Assembly: GCA_050122535.1 (NCBI GenBank)
Contig: JASFIT010000153.1
Span: 1 to 9,706, forward strand
Direction of reading: 5' to 3'
Source: JASFEQ01 sp050122535
GTDB lineage: Bacteria > Desulfobacterota > DSM-4660 > Desulfatiglandales > HGW-15
DNA length: 9,706 bases
The notes under the pieces were generated by a model. The model worked only from the letters and a program-made list of their open reading frames with translations, did no database searches and was not told where the DNA came from. Numbering within the stretch: the first letter of the stretch is position 1; every line of letters begins with the position of its first letter. Shown here piece by piece: positions 7,833-9,706 of this stretch. The position numbers were made by a program, and so were the translations under genes.

Positions 7833-7869
7833 AACTTTAGCTCACTTTAGGCATTTTAGCTCACTTAAT
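7833..7869 (-). repeat. Second phased TAAAGTG repeat array, inverse orientation
   Basis: On the minus strand the units read TTAAGTGAGC, TAAAATGCC, TAAAGTGAGC and TAAAGTTGG, spaced 9-10 bp, clearly the same family as the array at 5615-5679. This copy lies in the 65-bp gap between ahbD and the siroheme decarboxylase gene and ends just before that gene's GGAA ribosome binding site (7870-7873). It could influence expression of the last gene, or simply be a recurrent intergenic repeat of this genome. Confidence 0.65.
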
Positions 7870-7880
7870 GGAATAAACCT

Positions 7881-8327
7881 ATGGATGATGTGGACAAAGC
7901 CATGGTCAACGAGATCCAGTCCGATTTCCCCATTACAACCCGTCCATACCGTGAACTGGGGAAGCGCTTTGAACTCCCCGAAGAGGAGGTTCTTGAACGA
8001 CTCAAAAGGCTTAAGGCAGAAGGTGTGATAAGGAGGATTGGCGGGAATTTCGATTCAAAGAGTCTCAATTTTACGAGTACCCTTTGCGCGGCTAAAGTAC
8101 CAAAACAAAAGATGGATAGATTTGTTGAGGTGGTTAATAGTTATCCGGGCGTCACCCACAACTACTTACGGAATCACGATTACAATGTGTGGTTCACATT
8201 TATTGCCCAGAATGTGCTTCTCATAGATAAGGCGCTAGATGAGATATCTGGTGCGACGGGGGTCATTGAAATTATCAATCTGCCAGCAGTCAAGCAGTTT
8301 AAGATTAAGGTGGATTTCGAAGTCTAG
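7881..8327 (+). CDS. ahbA/B: Siroheme decarboxylase subunit (AhbA/AhbB, Lrp/AsnC-like)
   Basis: AhbA and AhbB together decarboxylate the two acetate groups at C12 and C18 of siroheme, giving 12,18-didecarboxysiroheme, the first step of the alternative heme pathway. The 148-residue protein has an Lrp/AsnC-type winged helix in residues ~1-60 (MDDVDKAMVNEIQSDFPI through GVIRRIGGNF). The ligand/dimer domain in residues ~65-148 carries the family signature VTHNYLRNHDYNVWFTFI (91-108) with H93, Y95 and H99. These enzymes derive from transcription regulators but act catalytically. The symbol is left double because I cannot decide alpha from beta subunit by eye. GGAA 7 nt upstream supports the start at 7881. 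It is the last gene of the heme block, and no gene for the partner subunit is visible on either side in this window. Confidence 0.88.
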   Translation: MDDVDKAMVNEIQSDFPITTRPYRELGKRFELPEEEVLERLKRLKAEGVIRRIGGNFDSKSLNFTSTLCAAKVPKQKMDRFVEVVNSYPGVTHNYLRNHDYNVWFTFIAQNVLLIDKALDEISGATGVIEIINLPAVKQFKIKVDFEV

Positions 8328-8335
8328 TGTTGAAG

Positions 8336-8478
8336 CTGTCGGAAAACGCCCATCTGCTGCGTTACCCTTATCCCTCGTCACTGCGGCGTACTTCAATGTA
8401 CGCCTCATTCCTCGGGATTTCGGAAGCCTTGCATCTAGACATTTTCCACCGGCCTCTCAGAAGCCGGTTTTTCGACAG
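8336..8478. repeat. MITE-like intergenic element with imperfect terminal inverted repeats
   Basis: The left end CTGTCGGAAAAC (8336-8347) and the reverse complement of the right end, CTGTCGAAAAAC (8467-8478), match at 11 of 12 positions. Inside lies a perfect 7-bp hairpin, GGCGTAC (8385-8391) and GTACGCC (8398-8404), with a 6-nt loop. The element starts 9 bp after the ahbA/B stop and ends 8 bp before the stop of the convergent small membrane protein gene. The style resembles dispersed intergenic repeats I associate with deltaproteobacteria, but I cannot name a family. Short plus-strand frames crossing it are not convincing genes. Confidence 0.55.
8449..8472 (+). terminator. Probable rho-independent terminator of the ahb gene block
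   Basis: On the plus strand CCGGC (8449-8453) pairs with GCCGG (8463-8467). After a C/A mismatch, TC (8455-8456) pairs with GA (8460-8461) around loop TCA. Five T residues follow (8468-8472). It lies 120 bp after the ahbA/B stop and forms part of the right end of the inverted-repeat element. On the minus strand the hairpin is followed by no T-run, so it should act mainly on the heme genes. Confidence 0.55.
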
Positions 8479-8486
8479 TCTCATTT

Positions 8487-8765
8487 CTATTCCTCAATTT
8501 TATTCAATAAACTCTCCAATTCTTGCTCAGTCAACCTTCCCGCTTCAACGAGCAGATCGCCGATCCCATCTTCTCTAAGCTCGTCGATGGAAAGAATGGA
8601 TTCATTCGTCTTTCCTTTGGTGCTAAAGAGCGTATAATTTAACGTCCAACTTGATTTTTTCAATAATTTTATCGTGTTCTCTACGAAAATAAAGTGATAG
8701 TTCAACACGAAATAAACAACGGCCCCAGCAATGGCCCATATCAATAACTTTTTTCGAAACTTCAT
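8487..8765 (-). CDS. Small membrane-anchored hypothetical protein
   Basis: This is a 92-residue protein of unknown function. The N-terminus is basic (MKFRKK) and followed by one hydrophobic segment at about residues 7-24 (LLIWAIAGAVVYFVLNYH), suggesting a single-pass membrane anchor. By the positive-inside rule the basic N-terminus would be cytoplasmic. The C-terminal third is acidic and helical in character (IDELREDGIGDLLVEAG, then LTEQELESLLNKIEE). No clear Shine-Dalgarno is seen; a 12-bp palindrome GAGAAATTTCTC lies 2 nt before the ATG. The gene begins 29 bp after the 3' end of tRNA-Arg on the same strand, with no promoter or terminator evident between them, so it may be co-transcribed with the tRNA. 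Confidence 0.65.
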   Translation of the reverse strand: MKFRKKLLIWAIAGAVVYFVLNYHFIFVENTIKLLKKSSWTLNYTLFSTKGKTNESILSIDELREDGIGDLLVEAGRLTEQELESLLNKIEE

Positions 8766-8794
8766 CTGAGAAATTTCTCGTCTATGTCATACAG

Positions 8795-8871
8795 TGGTGG
8801 GCGATGCGCGACTCGAACGCGCGACCTCTGGTTCCGGAGACCAACGCTCTATCCAACTGAGCTAATCGCCC
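8795..8871 (-). tRNA. tRNA-Arg (anticodon CCG)
   Basis: Reading the minus strand, acceptor GGGCGAT pairs perfectly with ATCGCCC, followed by discriminator A and an encoded CCA. The D arm contains GCTC-AGTTGGATA-GAGC. The anticodon arm is TTGGT-CTCCGGA-ACCAG, giving anticodon CCG (8835-8837 on the plus strand as CGG), which reads Arg codon CGG. The T arm is GCGCG-TTCGAGT-CGCGC. All arms are well paired, so the gene looks functional. Length with CCA is 77 nt. Confidence 0.97.
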
Positions 8872-8881
8872 CATGGGTTAA

Positions 8882-8910
8882 TTTTTACCATTATTTTCTT
8901 TCACGGTCAA
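8882..8910 (-). promoter_or_regulatory. Probable sigma-70 promoter of tRNA-Arg
   Basis: On the minus strand TTGACC (8905-8910) and TAAAAA (8882-8887) are separated by 17 bp. The -10 box ends about 10 bp before the tRNA 5' end, the short leader expected for a tRNA transcription unit. It is probably also the promoter for the small membrane protein gene downstream. Confidence 0.6.
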
Positions 8911-9174
8911 TACGGAACACCTTCAGCCAGAGACTGTTAGATAAAAATCAACCCACCCGAACGCTTTCACATGTCTGGCGAGAAATCCCATAAGAGGCTG
9001 GGAAATAGATGCACCTTATTGTTTTTGGCCTCATTGTCCTGCATCCTTTTGTTTCGTACCGGGGGCCGCCATTCGCTTGATTTTTCCCATATTTTATGCA
9101 ATCGAGAGCTATTCTTTTTCGATTAATTCATTTTAGATGTAATTAAACTTACTTAATAATAACCTTAAAAAGTC
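8911..9174. other. Non-coding stretch between tRNA promoter and the next promoter
   Basis: No convincing gene is seen here in either direction. The 9100-9174 part is AT-rich and leads into the promoter of the acidic protein. A 6-bp inverted pair AATCGA/TCGATT near 9100-9125 may be chance. The plus-strand frame that starts near 8784 and enters this region is the antisense reading of the tRNA and should not be called. Confidence 0.5.
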
Positions 9175-9203
9175 TTGACAGTAACAGGTATTTCTGTTAA
9201 AAA
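9175..9203 (+). promoter_or_regulatory. Sigma-70 promoter with operator-like inverted repeat in the spacer
   Basis: TTGACA (9175-9180) is a perfect -35 box, followed after 17 bp by TAAAAA (9198-9203). Between them TAACAG (9182-9187) and CTGTTA (9194-9199) form a perfect 6-bp inverted repeat with a 6-nt spacer, reaching into the -10 box. A protein bound there would block RNA polymerase, so this looks like a repressor site. The predicted transcript start near 9210 leaves a leader of about 50 nt before the acidic protein gene. Confidence 0.6.
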
Positions 9204-9258
9204 ATTGGAAAGTAATTTAAAGCAATAAAATAGAACTCAAAGATACGGGTGGTGCACC

Positions 9259-9706
9259 ATGATAGATAAAACAGACAACATTTCCGACAAGGAGATCACC
9301 GAAGAAGACCTGCTCGATTTCGAGCTGGACGATCTTTCTCCAGAAGAGCTAAGTGGGGGTTCAGGATCTGGAGAGTCGGATGAAGACATCTTGGAACTTG
9401 TTGATCTCGTGGAAGAAGGGAAGAGAGATAAGCTGAAAGACTCCTTCGAAGGCGAAATAGCGGATCTGATGAAGGAGGATGAAGAGATGACGGCTCCGAC
9501 AGCGGAAATATCTGATCTGGAAGAGATAATGGATGAAGGAGAGCGTCCTGAGGAGGCTGAAACGGAGTTGGATTTGTCAGATATTTCCTTGACGGATCTG
9601 GCTGCGGAGGCGGAGGCTCAGCCTGGCGAGACCCTTGAAGAAGAAATTGCAGAAGCCCCTGTTGAGGAAGGGATGGAAGAACTGCCTACCGCTGCCATTG
9701 AAATGG
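9259..9706 (+). CDS. Highly acidic hypothetical protein, N-terminal part (continues past window)
   Basis: From the ATG at 9259 the frame is open to the right edge, 149 residues. By my count 56 of these are Asp or Glu (about 38%), with few aromatic residues and no signal peptide or membrane segment. Short variants of an (I/L)SDL-type motif recur (ISDLEEI, LSDISLTDL), and an ILELVDLVEEGKRDKL stretch occurs near residues 46-61. It looks largely disordered. I do not recognise a family; acidic N-termini like this can precede a folded domain that lies outside the window. A weak GGGTGG site overlaps the palindrome GGTGCACC (9251-9258) immediately before the ATG. The well-formed promoter upstream supports it as a real gene. 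Confidence 0.75.
   Translation, partial: MIDKTDNISDKEITEEDLLDFELDDLSPEELSGGSGSGESDEDILELVDLVEEGKRDKLKDSFEGEIADLMKEDEEMTAPTAEISDLEEIMDEGERPEEAETELDLSDISLTDLAAEAEAQPGETLEEEIAEAPVEEGMEELPTAAIEM

Noticed and set aside
8239..8637. Plus-strand frames at 8239-8637 and 8327-8578
   Set aside because: They overlap the ahbA/B end, the inverted-repeat element and the opposite-strand membrane protein gene, and their translations show no protein-like pattern.
8768..8779. Palindrome GAGAAATTTCTC as a terminator after tRNA-Arg
   Set aside because: The arms are AT-rich with no loop and no T-run on the minus strand; it is only noted as a possible processing or binding site.
8784..8993. 69-codon plus-strand frame (…RCATRTRDLWFRRPTLYPTELIAPW…)
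   Set aside because: It is the antisense reading of tRNA-Arg, a common annotation artefact.

Overview
The window most likely comes from an anaerobic deltaproteobacterium-type (Desulfobacterota) organism, probably sulfate-reducing. The main evidence is an alternative (siroheme-dependent) heme cluster in the order ahbC-hemB-ahbD-ahbA/B, which as I recall matches the arrangement in Desulfovibrio. The long PurS-PurL fusion and the intergenic repeat style also fit. No 16S or other firm taxonomic marker is present, so this is inference.

Layout. Positions 1-2347 (minus strand) hold most of purL, running off the left edge, with a promoter at 2382-2410. A short intergenic region with a perfect 8-bp inverted repeat separates it from a divergent plus-strand gene (2548-4356). 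That gene encodes a ClpX-like AAA+ ATPase that lacks the zinc-binding domain but keeps the ClpP-docking IGF tripeptide and has a long C-terminal extension. The heme genes follow on the plus strand: ahbC (4434-5627), hemB (5756-6730), ahbD (6727-7815) and one siroheme-decarboxylase subunit gene (7881-8327). A ~143-bp element with imperfect terminal inverted repeats, containing a probable intrinsic terminator, closes this block. On the minus strand come a small membrane protein (8487-8765) and tRNA-Arg(CCG) (8795-8871) with its promoter. A well-formed promoter carrying an operator-like inverted repeat then drives a very acidic protein that runs off the right edge (9259-9706).

How the genes work together. 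HemB makes porphobilinogen, which other enzymes outside the window convert to siroheme. AhbA/B decarboxylates siroheme, AhbC removes two acetate side chains to give iron-coproporphyrin III, and AhbD oxidatively decarboxylates two propionates to give heme b.

Main discovery candidate. The ahbD reading frame contains an in-frame TGA at 7678-7680 and then continues, still in frame and with strong family character, for 44 codons to a TAA at 7813-7815. The TGA falls exactly where the neighbouring paralogue AhbC has the first cysteine of its CX2CX5C SPASM cluster motif. A bSECIS-like hairpin can be drawn with its apical loop 31 nt after the TGA. The simplest reading is that AhbD is a selenoprotein with selenocysteine at an auxiliary Fe-S cluster ligand position. 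A nonsense mutation or sequencing error is the main alternative. Standard annotation would cut the protein to 317 residues and lose most of the SPASM domain.

Other notable structure: ~9.5-bp phased TAAAGTG repeats in opposite orientations just upstream of hemB and of the siroheme decarboxylase gene.
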